Shown here one piece after another: positions 10,348 to 22,600 of a DNA stretch of 64,000 bases. Made by a program: the position numbers and the translations under genes. The notes under the pieces were generated by a model. That model did not search any database, was not told where the DNA came from, and saw nothing but the letters and a program-made list of their open reading frames with translations. Source of the stretch: Echinometra lucunter (taxonomy: Eukaryota; Echinodermata; Echinoidea; Camarodonta; Echinometridae); the NCBI GenBank assembly GCA_029962745.1, contig CM057151.1:32422964-32486963 (forward strand), given 5' to 3'. The number at the start of each line of letters is the position of its first letter. The first letter of the stretch is position 1.

Positions 10348-12230
10348 TACTATCATCATTATTATCATCACCATCATCATCTTTACTGTCATCTCCCTAT
10401 AACTTTCTTCGGTCTGTCTCTACTCCCGGTTCCGTATACGCCATCCTCTCCCTCCATACAATATTCTCCGATTCATGTGTACATACACGGTTTTGTAGTC
10501 TGTTTGCAATCTATTTTGTCATCCGTTTTGTAATCTGTAATATCTTACTATTATGCTGATATTTACATTGTATAAACATTATGTTTTTCATATAAATACA
10601 TATTTTATGTTAATATATAAAACTTACTTTGTAAAGATATGTATTTGAATTTATATTGTTGCAACTATATCCTCTCAGCATGTATGGATGAAATCAAAAG
10701 ATAATCGAATGGATAAGAACTGATGGGTAGATGGGGTGAAAAGGGGGAGAAAGTGAGAAGGGGGGGGGGATGACTATATGAATAGATGAAAGGAATGAAA
10801 AATGTATAAGATTCAATTTGTGTTTTATGCTTTACATCTTTAAAGGGAAAGCGGGTTAGGGTGTACAAGCATACAAGGATAAACAAACAGACAAATATAA
10901 ACATGAATAAAAAATAAATGTTTCTCTGTCATTTTCTTTTGCCTCTACAATGACAAATATGTACATCACATGTCTTACATGTATGCAGATCTGCATGTAG
11001 ATAACCACCTAATGCCATGGATAAGAACATATGAGAGCAACACTGCATTCAGGCTGACAAAAAGGAATTTATTCTCACACACAGAATATGGAATTGCATA
11101 CACAAAGATTGCTAAAGAAAAAAAAAATGAATGAGAAAGTCCAGACACATGAAAGAAAACAAGATTGCTGAGTCACGTTTGGTCTAGACACAAGAAACAA
11201 ATTAAATTAAGGACATTTCCTCCAATTTTATGCTTTGTTAGATATCATGATAAAACCTGAAAACTATATGTACCGTAAAATTGACAAGTAATAAATATTC
11301 TACCATGGTCCCACAAAATCCATCAGTCATTTTTTAAATTCAAAATTACTCTGTAAATAAGAAAAGCTTAGAATTCAAAACGGTTCACACAACAGTTTCT
11401 TTAGCATTTGGTTACTGGCCATTATCTTAAAGGTCATTTGGTTTACTTTGAATAGTTTTGGTTAAATCTTAAGAATCAAGTGGAAGTACAAATCAATGCT
11501 CTTTCAGGCATTGTCTGAACACCACTTGCAATTATTTTACACGTGCATGTCAAGATAGCTAGTTGAAACAAACTGTCAAACAACACACTTAACAAATACA
11601 AATGATAAAATGAGAAATTCACTTAAACAAGGAATGATGCTTAATGTATCACATTCCTCTGCAGAAGATACTCCACCTTTTCCTATTTAACTGTTGCAGA
11701 GGTTAGTTTGTAGAACACATGATAATGAATGAAACTGGATACACAACAGCTTCTAACGGAATGAAAGAATAGTTTTCTATGAGTAGCATAATTAAGACAA
11801 AATATTTCAAAATATTTTCACTCTACAATTTTCTTTCCCCCCACCTAGATACTAACATGATAAAAATATGACGACTTATTGAAATAGATTAGTCTTCTAT
11901 GAAGTACATTCCTTCTTGAAAATCATTTTTTTAATATACAAATACATGTATCAAAAGAATTTACAAAAGATACTATTCTCCATATTTTCTTTTATGTACA
12001 ATGTAATAAAATGATTTACATTAGTAACAATCATTCAACAATAAATAATTTGCTCTAGCCTGCTAGGCAATATACACATCACACTACGACTATGGAGGGA
12101 TTAAGTCAACATTTACTTATAAAATAGCACATTTACTTCCAAAATAGCAGATTCTGTAGTTTTCAAAGATAAACAAGGCTATAGCCGTAATCTGTCTCGC
12201 CCCATCCGTATGCAATCATTCTTGCAGGTA
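9180..12230. other. Intergenic, no gene recognised
   Basis: AT-rich sequence with a G-run at 9,431-9,442, an ATC microsatellite and short purine tracts. I found no exon-like frame, tRNA or conserved coding motif. Confidence 0.5.
10277..10384 (+). repeat. (ATC)n microsatellite
   Basis: About 108 bp of TCATCA units with ATT and ACT variants. The open frames of Ile, Ser, His or Met are artefacts. Confidence 0.95.
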
Positions 12231-12577
12231 CAGTCCGACCTCGCTTATCCGGCCTTCATTTATCCAGACTCCTCTAATAACCGGCTGCCTCCCCCCGGCA
12301 AGCTTCCCTCTTTTATTCTTCATCCAATTCACCTAAAAGCCAGGGAGATGGAAAAATTGTGCGCAATTTTCTGTTTTATTTCATTTTATTTTCATCTCGT
12401 ACAAACAGAAAGATATTATTGATCATTTACAATTATTCACAACACCAAGGAAATGGATATTTTACAGCAAATAGACTGCTCTACCCTAAAAATTGTCATA
12501 GAAAAGGTGTCCCACTACATTTCACTTATATGGATGGGCACCAGTCCCGACACGGCCGGATAAGCGAGGTCAGACTG
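12231..12577. mobile_element. pogo/Tigger-like MITE with TA duplication
   Basis: The left end CAGTCCGACCTCGCTTATCC is the imperfect reverse complement of the right end GGATAAGCGAGGTCAGACTG. TA flanks both ends (12,229-12,230 and 12,578-12,579). The CAG...CTCG terminal sequence and TA target fit the pogo/Tigger group. The interior encodes nothing. A relative in the opposite orientation lies at 28,976. Confidence 0.85.
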
Positions 12578-13051
12578 TAAATTGTAATATTTTACCTCAT
12601 GTGACCTTTTACCTACTAACAAGACCTTTGACCCCATAATAATATTAAAGATCCCTTAGTCTCATTCCACCTTGGTTGCTTGATAAAAACCATAACAAAT
12701 AAGGTTTTGAATTCAATGGAGGCACAGGAAGCACATTAACATCAATTTCCACATATAGAGCTGAACATACTAATAAGATTGTCACATAAAAGCAAGATTA
12801 AAAATCAAAGTGATTTCATGCAAAATTCAGAAGATCTGTAAAATCTCTATTTTGTTAAAGTAAAAATATTAAGTAAAGAACTGTAGAGAACAGTTTAAAA
12901 AAAAAATTACAGGCTTGAGTAATCGTTTCAGTTGGTTGCATAAAAACAGGCAATATATACTAAAAGAAAGGATTACATAGAGAGAAGATCATAAAAGCGA
13001 AGTAGTGCATATCTTGTAAACACTTTATATAACAAGCCAATAGGAAGATTG

Positions 13052-14377
13052 TGTCTCGCCCACCCGTGGCTAAATAACACGAAAGTTTCCCCAAGTACAT
13101 CCCTTGCCCTAACCAAGTTTGATGTCACAAGAAAGTCTTGCAGGTCGTAAAGTTTGACCTAAAATGACCTTTCACCTTACCATGTGACCTGACAGCACAA
13201 TAGCATGAATGTACCCCTAGTGCATCTATCACCCAAATTTGGTTGCTATTGCAGCAACATGTGCCAAGTTATGCGTCATAAGAGAGTCTTGCAGGTAAAC
13301 TTTAACGTTTGAAATACAAGAAATGACAGAGGAAAAGCAAATTCAAGAATTTGAAAACATCTGTAACATATGACCTCCAATGACCTTTCACCTTATCATG
13401 TGAAGTCCAACAGAATGATAACATGCACTTCCCCTTAGTGATCTGCAACCCAAGTTTGACTGAAAAGTGTGACACGGTTGCAAAGTTTTGTGTCATAAGA
13501 GAGTCTTGCACGTAAACTTTAACCGTTCAACGTTTGACCTGTAATGACCTTTGACCTGACCATGTGACCTCTGACTGGACCATAACATGCAGGTCCCCTT
13601 AGTGCATCTACAACCCAAGTTTGATAGATAAGTGTCACATGGTTGCAGAGTTTTGTGTCATAAGAGAGTCTTGCACGTAAACTTCAATGTTTGACCTGAA
13701 ATGACCTTTGACCTTACCATGTGACCTATGACTGGACCATAACATGCAGGTCCCCTTAGTGCATCGACAACCCAAGTTTGATAGATAAGTGTCACACGGT
13801 TGCAGAGTTTTGAGTCATAAGAGAGTCTTGCACGTAAACTTCAACGTTTGACCTGAAATGACCTTTGACCTTACCATGTGACCTCTGACTGGACCATAAC
13901 ATGCAGGTCCCCTCAGTGCATCTACAACCCAAGTTTGGTTGAAAAGTGAGTCACGGTTGCAAAGTTATGTGTGATAAGAGAGTCTTGCACGTCAACTTTA
14001 ACATTTGACCTGAAATGACCTTTGACCTTACCATGTGACCTCTGACTGGACAATAAGATGCAGGTCCCCTTAGTGCATCTACAACCCAAGTTTGATTGAA
14101 CAGTGTCACACAGTTGCAGAGTTTGTGTCATAAGAGAGTCTTGCACGTAAACTTTAACGTTTGACCTGAAATGACCTTTGACCTCACCATGTGACCTCTG
14201 ACTGGACCATAACATGCAGGTCCCCTTAGTGCATCTACAACCCAAGTTTGGTTGAAAAGTGAGTCACGGTTGCCAAGTTATCTTTCATAACGTTTGTGAC
14301 GGACGGACGACGGACGGACGACGGACGGACGACATTTGGATCCCTTAGTCTCGCCTTCACCTCCGGTGGGCGAGACA
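13052..14377 (+). mobile_element. Non-autonomous element with 13-bp inverted ends and 157-bp internal satellite
   Basis: The ends TGTCTCGCCCACC and GGTGGGCGAGACA are perfect inverted repeats. The inside is a tandem array whose TGACCTTTGACCT core falls at 13,545, 13,702, 13,859, 14,016 and 14,172, a spacing of 157, 157, 157 and 156 bp. A GGACGGAC minisatellite (14,297-14,333) precedes the right end. No transposase frame is present. Confidence 0.85.
13545..14184 (+). promoter_or_regulatory. Five DR1-type nuclear-receptor motifs in a 157-bp array
   Basis: TGACCTTTGACCT is the reverse complement of AGGTCAAAGGTCA, two AGGTCA half-sites spaced by one base. This is the consensus bound by HNF4, RXR dimers and COUP-TF-type receptors. 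The sequence match is direct; binding in vivo is not shown. Confidence 0.45.
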
Positions 14378-15900
14378 AAAATCTAGGGCAACTCTCATAT
14401 CATCAAACAGCCCCCCCCCCCCCCAAAAAAAAAAAAAAATCACATGTGCATATGATGGCAATGTATAATTAAAACTTTTAATATGCACTGCACTAGGCTT
14501 TGAAAATTGCTCTTAGATTACCTTCTTAGTAGCATTTGTGATCCTGTTTAATTTTAAGTGGTTAGTCTGGAGCACTCAAAACTTCACCAGCAAAAGCAGT
14601 AACCATTGAACTTAACTTGTGTTCAGATTTTGTGAAGCTTAACCTAACTAACTGAATACAAATAGTAGTTCATTTGGCACATCCAAACAACAAAAGCAAC
14701 AAAGAAAAAAAAAAAGAAAAAAGGTAAAATATGCTCTGTATGTTTGGGGTTCCCATGCAGGTACTCTATAAAGACTTGTTCAGATATAAGACAAATCACT
14801 GCAACATTTTTAGTGTTTAGTTATGGCACGACGAACCAAAAAGCGGGACAGATGTATGGATGGACAGGCAAACAACCTGAAGGCACAATGTCTCAGGCTC
14901 TCAATGGATGGTGGCATGAAAAGAAATATTTGGTTGCTGGTGTATCAAACCTGCACCAAGTATAATACATACAAAACAAAGAATGTCCAAAACATAGACT
15001 TTGAGGGGGAAAAAAAAATGACACATCCAATTTATGAACTAAGCACTTAATCGGCCCCTTATATCTTTCAGCTCACTTTAAGTCAGCCCCAAGTCAGAGA
15101 ACTAGGGAACATAAAACAACCAGCAATAAAACTAAAACATAATATTCACATCAAAGCACATAAAAACAAACAATAGGCATATCATATCTTTCTCTCTATG
15201 ATTGAATATATCTATCTTCTCAAATATCTACATAAAATCCACTATTCACGCATCAAAGCTTTGGCAGTTACATAGACAAAACATGCATGACCAGATCTTG
15301 AGTCTATCAAGGTGTCAAGGTCCTGCCCCTGAACATATGCAAATAGATGAATAGAAAATGGGGTGTTAGATTGTATACACCTCATGACATGTTAATGCAA
15401 GATATACATGTATACATACAAAGAATACAGTGAGTTCAAATGATACACATAGACTGAAATATGGCTATAAAAAATGTATATTCAAAATGTATAAGGAACG
15501 AAATTTCAAATGTGATATTATTTGGCAGAAGATAAATATCAACTAATATATATAGATATTTTTGAGTTGCAAGCTGTACATACCTTCACATTCTTTAGAA
15601 AAATATGTCTCCACATAATACAAGTATAACAAAATGAGGTCTGGTTTTTGAAATGTTTTTGCACAACTCTCAGTGAGATATAGGGATAATTTTATAAACT
15701 GTTATTGTACAAGGCAGTATACACATAAATAATTCACAATACATCAATTCCTTTTGCTTTATAATTACTCCTGTTTAAGTCATCACTACCGATCAGTCAA
15801 CAAAATGTGGTACATGTATTTGTTTCTCCATTCCAAGACTGCTTCTCAAAACTGAAAATGTTGAAAGTTAAAAAAACTTTGCAATTCTTACACACTAAAA
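14378..15900. other. Region 3' of the NEK9-like gene, no further gene recognised
   Basis: AT-rich, with adjoining C-run and A-run at 14,411-14,439 and no convincing open frame or RNA gene. It may include part of the 3' UTR, but I could not place a poly(A) site. Confidence 0.45.
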
Positions 15901-15913
15901 AATCAAACTGGAA

Positions 15914-16510
15914 CTGTAAAGACAGCTTGCCTATGGGCGTGACACAGGAGGTGGCTTACTTCTCCCATATAAAGACTCTCGCTCAAAACCAAGAAGCCAC
16001 TCCAAACACTCATAAGGTTCTTGAAATGCAGATGAGAATACACCGTGAAAAGCATATCTTACTTTGCATGTGCGACAGTTTGCCTCTGGGCATGACTTAA
16101 GGGATAGATCATCTCCTCGCTTTTCCAACTCTGCTGGCTGGACACCGAGTAGCTGTTCTATACGAAAGTTGAGAACTGCTGTAAGTGAAGATTGTACTTC
16201 TAACCATAACAAAGTTTTGCATCTGCTCTTGATGGTCCACTGAGCATACACATCCTGCTCTGAGTAGGGGTGGAGGATAGCTTGGATCTTGATGTCAAAG
16301 TGGAAGTGGATGCCTAACACTTAAAAACCAACCATACCTGCTCTGGTACAAGGCTGACAAGCATTCTGGTTTGAAGAAAACTACCTGGTTGGATTTCAGA
16401 TTAGGCCAGTACTGTTCCTTAAGATCAACTGAGCGTGCATATTTTGCTCTGTGCAGAAGATGGCTTGCCTCTGGGTGTGACACTTGAGGTTGCTCTTTTC
16501 TCCCTGGCAC
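15914..16510 (-). repeat. Three degenerate copies of the exon-28 3' segment
   Basis: The plus-strand phrase GCTTGCCTCTGGGTGTGACA followed by CTTGAGGTTGCTCTTTTCTCC (inside exon 28, from 16,465) recurs in diverged form near 16,079 (TTTGCCTCTGGGCATGACTT) and 15,926 (GCTTGCCTATGGGCGTGACA). The two downstream copies do not keep the exon-28 frame. They look like old local duplications in the 3' region. Confidence 0.6.
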
Positions 16511-16655
16511 TCAACCTCAGCTGTTCAGACTGCAGGTTCATTAACTGCTCCTGAAGATTAATCATCATCTTGTTATTGTCAGCCATCTTGTGACTCTGAT
16601 CCACCAGTTCATTACGTAACTGGTTTATTTCACCTTTCAGGATCTGCTCACGTTC
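16425..16655 (-). CDS. NEK9: NEK9-like exon 28 (last): coiled-coil end and stop
   Basis: 231 nt including the TGA, acceptor TTGCAG|GAACG. It continues the coiled coil ([30 protein letters not shown]) and ends with a basic Ser/Thr tail ([15 protein letters not shown]). The stop at 16,425-16,427 is the first in frame. Similar degenerate sequence recurs at 16.08 and 15.93 kb, so an alternative 3' end cannot be excluded. I saw no clear poly(A) signal that fixes the transcript end. Confidence 0.85.
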   Translation of the reverse strand, partial: EREQILKGEINQLRNELVDQSHKMADNNKMMINLQEQLMNLQSEQLRLSAREKRATSSVTPRGKPSSAQSKICTLS

Positions 16656-19600
16656 CTGCAATGCATGGAGAAAGCAATTAATAACAATTATCCCTTACCA
16701 CCAGTAAACAGAATCTCATCTACATAATAAAATAAAAAAATACTTTGTATGACAATCAATAATGATGCATTTACATGTATGGGCACCTTCATGATAACAT
16801 CGAAAATGAAATCTTTCTCTCAGCAGTCTACAAGGTCTCTATTTTGTCAGTGAGTAAAGTGTGGCAAATGAAGATCAATAACTTACCACAGAAATTTAAA
16901 GGTACAGTATACCAGATCTTTAGCCTATAACTACTTAAAGCCCAGTCCACTTCACAGCATCTGACCAAGACATCTTCTCATTACTACCAAATTAGATTTC
17001 CAATCTAAAAAACACATGGGCTGGTATATCTCGTTTAATAAGAGCTATCACAAAAAAAAAATGAAAGAATGATAAAACATTCTACCTCAGCTGCTTGATT
17101 GGCTTTCTCTTCAATCTCCTCCACTTGTCTCCTTTTCTCTTCTTCGAGTTTCCTGAGTTGTGCTTCAGTCTTTTCTTTCTCCTCCTGGAGACGATTTAAC
17201 TCCTGTTGTAGCTTGAGCTCCTTATTGACTCCTTCACCAGGCTTCTTAGGGTTGTCTTTCAGCAAACCCTCAATGGTCCATGAACTATACACATAAGATT
17301 AATGCACATGATGATCATAATCATATCCATAACCATAGTCATAATCATAATCACAATCACAGTCACAATCGAAATCACAATCACAATCACAATCGAAATC
17401 ACAATCACAATCGAAATCACAATCACAATCACAATCACAATCACAATCACCATCACAATGACAATCACATTCGAAATCACAATCACAATCACAATCATAA
17501 TCTAACCACAACCACAACCACAACCACAACCACAACCACAACCACAACCATAATCATAATCATCATCATAATGAATGAATGAGGGGAAAGAAATTACTTC
17601 CATGGCAGGCATGGTTTCTTATACTTCATCACATGAAACTTAATACATACACTGGAAACATTTGAGTTTGTGTTTGCATGCGACAGTTACCGGTTTTATG
17701 GTATTGTTCAAGTACTATGTACAGAGTTGTTGGTCATAGCTAGTGTTATTCCTACCTTGTTCGAGCCCTGCCTCTAGCCATGCGTAATCTGTTGAGTTGT
17801 CTCTGAGCACCTGGCACTGGAGGTTTCTGCTGTTTATAAGGACTCACTTTACTTGCATGCCTGGAAAAAAGGTCAAGGAATGAAACAGATTAAAAGTTGA
17901 ATATAAAGACCGCTCATGGGAGACAAGAAAAGCAGTATTTTTTATTTTTTCCCCCTTTTTATACATATTTCTGATAGAATTTCTTGAATTTTTCTTTGCA
18001 CATTTATATATGGTTGCTATTAAAAGCAAGATTGATTTTAGATCACTTGATGAATTATTAATCATTCTAGTATGATGTGAGAGTCATACTAGAATCAAAC
18101 TTCAAATTCTAAATAGAAATATCAATGGTCATCAATACCCCCACCCCAATGTGTGTGCTAAATTCCCTGAGCATTGCTCGAAAAATAAAGAAGTCGTTCG
18201 ATGGACAATATTTGCCCGATTTATTGTCACAATATGCCTTACCATGGCAACTCAGTTTCCAACAAATTAAAAATCATGTCTTGCACATCTTCATCCCAAG
18301 ACCAATGTGCATGCCAAATTTCATGAGCATTGCTCAAAAATTGAGGAAGTAGTTCGATCCGCAAGATTTGCAATGGACCGACCGACTGACTGCCTGAACA
18401 AGTGTACGTCGATTCTTATATACACCCATCAAACTTCTTTTGGCAGGGGTACTAACAATGAAGGTACATGTACTAAGGTAAGGGTGCACAGCTTCAAGCT
18501 CAACAGTGCATTCAGAATGTAAAATTATTTTTTGAAAATAGAATCATTTACATTACTTTAATTACTTAAAAATCATTTCAATTACTTTACCCTCCTCTTC
18601 AGTTTAGGCTTTGTGTTTACTGACAATAAGATATCTTGCATCACAAGTATGTATGTCTATAATTACCACATTAAATACATTGTATTATCTGTAACTACTA
18701 AAGCAATTTTTAACAGAAAAATCAGATTTTCATGCATTTATTTTCTCACTTTAGAATGATTATGACATATCAATATGGGAGTGTCATGACTTACATAGCT
18801 GCTGTAGCCACATAAGCAAACTTCTTTCCTGGTTTGGTAGCCTCCTCAGCTCTATGAAAGAACCATATATACAATATTATTCTTTCAGCCACACAACTTA
18901 AGTTAAGAAATCAATATAATATTTTTGCTAATCTTGAAATAAATATTACATATCACTGTACAAATTTGAATATTACTACAAGCATATTTTTTCAGAAATC
19001 ACCAACACGAATCTAGTTAAAAAAAAACAACCACAGCTAATTGCAGGCAATATTGATTTAGACAAGAAAGAACTCCTAATTAAAGTAAGTATTTTAGAGC
19101 TTATGAAAATTAGTAGTATGACCTCTCACACCAACCAACATATTATGAACAAACCACACAAATCCATCATGATAAAACAGACAAAAGTCATTATGAGCTT
19201 ATAAAAATTAGTATACTTGAAATCTTAACATACACATATCCTAGAGACATTTTATCAAACTCAACAATAAGACCATTCAACATATTCAACAAGATAATTG
19301 ATACAACAAGAGCAGTTCGACTCTGCATGTTTGAGAATTATGCAATTTTTAATTCATGCACATCTCTACAACAGCTACATACTAGTTGCCATTACCTCTT
19401 CATCATAAAAATATATATCATTTTTGACTAAAATCTCTGCCATATATGCCAAGTTATCAAGGAAACATATTTTTTGCAAACAATTTCAGATACCTTTTCT
19501 GACCCTGTGACCTTTGACCTACATATCCCAAAATCTTATCAGATTTAAAGAAAAATCTTCTTTTGGTGATGCATTTGAAGTTCATACCTCAAATAGTTCT

Positions 19601-22600
19601 TCCGATATCATGTTAACAAGGCTATTAAACCTTGAAATTTCATATATTGACCTCTGTGACCTTGACCTTTGACCTACATACCCCAGAATCTACACAGATC
19701 GTCTACTTAAGGTGATATATACCAGGACCAAGTTTAAAGTTCATACCTCGAACCGTGCTTGAGATATCACATTAATGAAAAAGCGGGACGGACAGACGGA
19801 CAACCCCTAAGCATAATGCGTACTGCACCACTTTCTGTGGGCGGAAGCATAGAAAACCCAACAAAACAAAACAATAAGGACAAGACAATCACACATCATG
19901 TAAACATACATTCTATCCTTGGGCTTTCCACGTTCTGAGCCTGAATCACTGGATATGGGATCACCGGTGTTGAAATCTACTCCACTCTCTGGAGATGTAA
20001 TAACTTGCATCTCACCAGAAGCCTTCTTCACTAACAGAGGGATATTCTGACCATCAAATCCTCTCTAATGGATATAGGAGTAGATTTCAAGTTAAAAGGA
20101 AGAGTTAGAAACAGCTCCAACTGGAACTTGCTTGAGCTTTAAAGAATCTAGCAGGATTTCATCTTGTAAATGAACTGCATGCTTCTACTGTATTGTGCTA
20201 AAGCTACACATGTGCTAATGCTACACTTTGGCTAATAACTTCCAGAGCAACTAGGAATTGCACAGGGGCATGGCATCCTAAAGTTATATGTATCATACAT
20301 AAAATAGAAAATTTACAGCATAATTGCTATCTTCTTCTGACAAATTACATGAAATATATTTTAAGATACAAAAATCTGAACAATAAAAAGATACATAGTT
20401 GTAACACACATATTTGCAATTCAAAAGTCCAAGAAAAAATTCAAAGTCAATCTTTAATAAGTGGCAGAACGATGAAAGGTAGAATGTTGGAGAAAATAAA
20501 TGTCACAATAATAACAAAAATCTGCATGAAATAACAACATACCTTTGTATTACTGTCCCTGCGGGTGATGGGGTCAGGTTTTCGACTTTGATCTGTTGAA
20601 ATGATAGAATAAGACAAGGATGAATGAAAGCATCAGGGATACACCCCAAAACAACACTGCATGACTGAACAGTCTTTGTACAATTTAGAAGCAAAGGTGA
20701 TGATTATACCAACATATTTCATAAAACATCTATTCTATGAGAAACGAAGGATCCTCAACCCCCCCCCCCCCCTAACAAAACTGAACTCTTCAGCATACAG
20801 AATTGAAGACATGTAAAATGTATATAACTTTATTGCATGCAGACCATAATCTTAGTCCGGCCTTGTCTATCTGTTGGATGGGTTAGGGTATGTTAATCAT
20901 ATATTCTTCTAGACAATGTTCTTAACACTGAAAGGTGTCAGGATATTTCAAATGTTAGAATAAGACATGAACTCTATGACAGGGATCATTTTAGCTACTA
21001 AATCACAAGATCTGGTGCTTCAACATGTACTCTGGTGAAATTGCTTCAGGCCATATTTCTTTCAAAGGTTAGGATTTCAGTTGTGACTGTTTTTTGTTGG
21101 TTAGGTTTGAGGTTAAGGTACATGTATTGTATAGTGTTAGGTACAGTGTTTAGTCCAGGGTTGGAGCTAGAAAATCAGTTCAAATAGAATACTAGCTGCA
21201 GAGTAATTTTCACACCAGCATATGATGCACATCTTTTTCTGCTCATGAGTTTTCTTTTTTTTTATGGGAAATGTAGCTCTTTTTGTATAAGGCATATACA
21301 TGTAGAGCATAAATATTTAACAGAGTTAATTAATATGAAAATTAAAGGACAAATTTACATACTAGAAGTTGAGACAAGAGAATACTATTCCCTCAGCAAT
21401 GTATCAGGCTGTATGGATGAGGTACAACCAGCTGGAATTTGTTCTACTGGAGTGTTTAGGTATTTTAAAAAGTCATGAATACACCCTGCAAGTGGCTGAC
21501 TTTAAGAATGTTATATCTTACCCGGTAACTATATGAATAATTAACAGCCTATTTATTATTCAATAATATAATAAACTTAAATTAGTTACTGGTATATGAG
21601 GGATACCAAAACCTATCAAATGTTACTTTAACAGCACACATTGTATTAGGTGAATGTGAATACAATTGTGGAACAAATAAAAATTTGATGTTAGAACTAT
21701 TACTTGTAGTAATAGAATCATAAAACACAAAGACTGACTTATGTATGTATGCAGTTTATCCTTTTTGCAATGTTTGTAATTTAGTTTAAAACAAGTCTTT
21801 TCATTAAAAGTAAATACCCTATTAAGAGATGTATAATATTTTCTGAAAGAACAACAATCATAGTACATAAGAAATTCACAATTTGTCTTTAAAGAAAGCA
21901 AAATTCATATATCTAAGTAGAAATATATGGTTCTGTCATTTAATATCTTAATGCTAATTTCTTTTTCACTATCAATCACGTTTCTTCAAATTCCACTTGA
22001 GTACTACCATGCCATTGTAAGGTGCATTGTAAAACACACTTGCACACAAACACAAATCAATATACAAAATGTGTCACCTTGCAATTTCCTGAAATATGCT
22101 GTTGAGTGGAAAGAAATAAGATCACTTGAAATTTTTCACAGTAATACTGGTTGCTAGATAGAGCAATATTGCATTAATGCCCCAAATGTGAAAACAGCAA
22201 AGCCCTGTATTGCAATAAATAAAACATTCACATACAAAGTGCTGGTGACCTTGAATATAGCTAACATATTATTCATCATTTGCTAAAATATTCTCCTGTA
22301 GTTGATTTTTACATTTCGTTTGAAATGATAGAATATTGTAAACTTCAAGCAACTGATTCACATATTGATTGTGTAATTTGTCTTTGTTCATTTAACACAG
22401 AATTCTTAACTGGTTTTGCAGATTATACCTTACGAATTGCATCTCCTTCAAATTTTCAAATAAGTTGCTCAAGATACTGTAAGACGCCTTCAGATAAGGC
22501 CTCCAAACAACAATGCAAGCTCTTCTAAATACCAACAGCTTGCTAGTTAATGCTGACTCAGAATGGCATATCAAATTATTTGAGTGTGTTGTATACATGC

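Noticed and set aside
10145..10559. Ile-, Ser-, His- and Met-run open frames
   Set aside because: ATC microsatellite read in different frames.
13922..14245. Minus-strand open frame of 107 codons with internal repeats
   Set aside because: It follows the 157-bp satellite (157 is not a multiple of 3, so the frame drifts) and has no start or splice context.
13052..14377. CRISPR-like array
   Set aside because: The whole 157-bp unit is conserved with no unique spacers, and the window is clearly metazoan.
15931..16320. 129-codon minus-strand open frame downstream of the stop codon
   Set aside because: It overlaps the degenerate exon-28-like copies but has no good acceptor in phase and no known motif. 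It might be an alternative end but I cannot support it.
17259..17582. His/Asn, Ile/Thr and Trp/Leu repeat proteins
   Set aside because: All frames of a six-base microsatellite in an intron are open; no gene signal.
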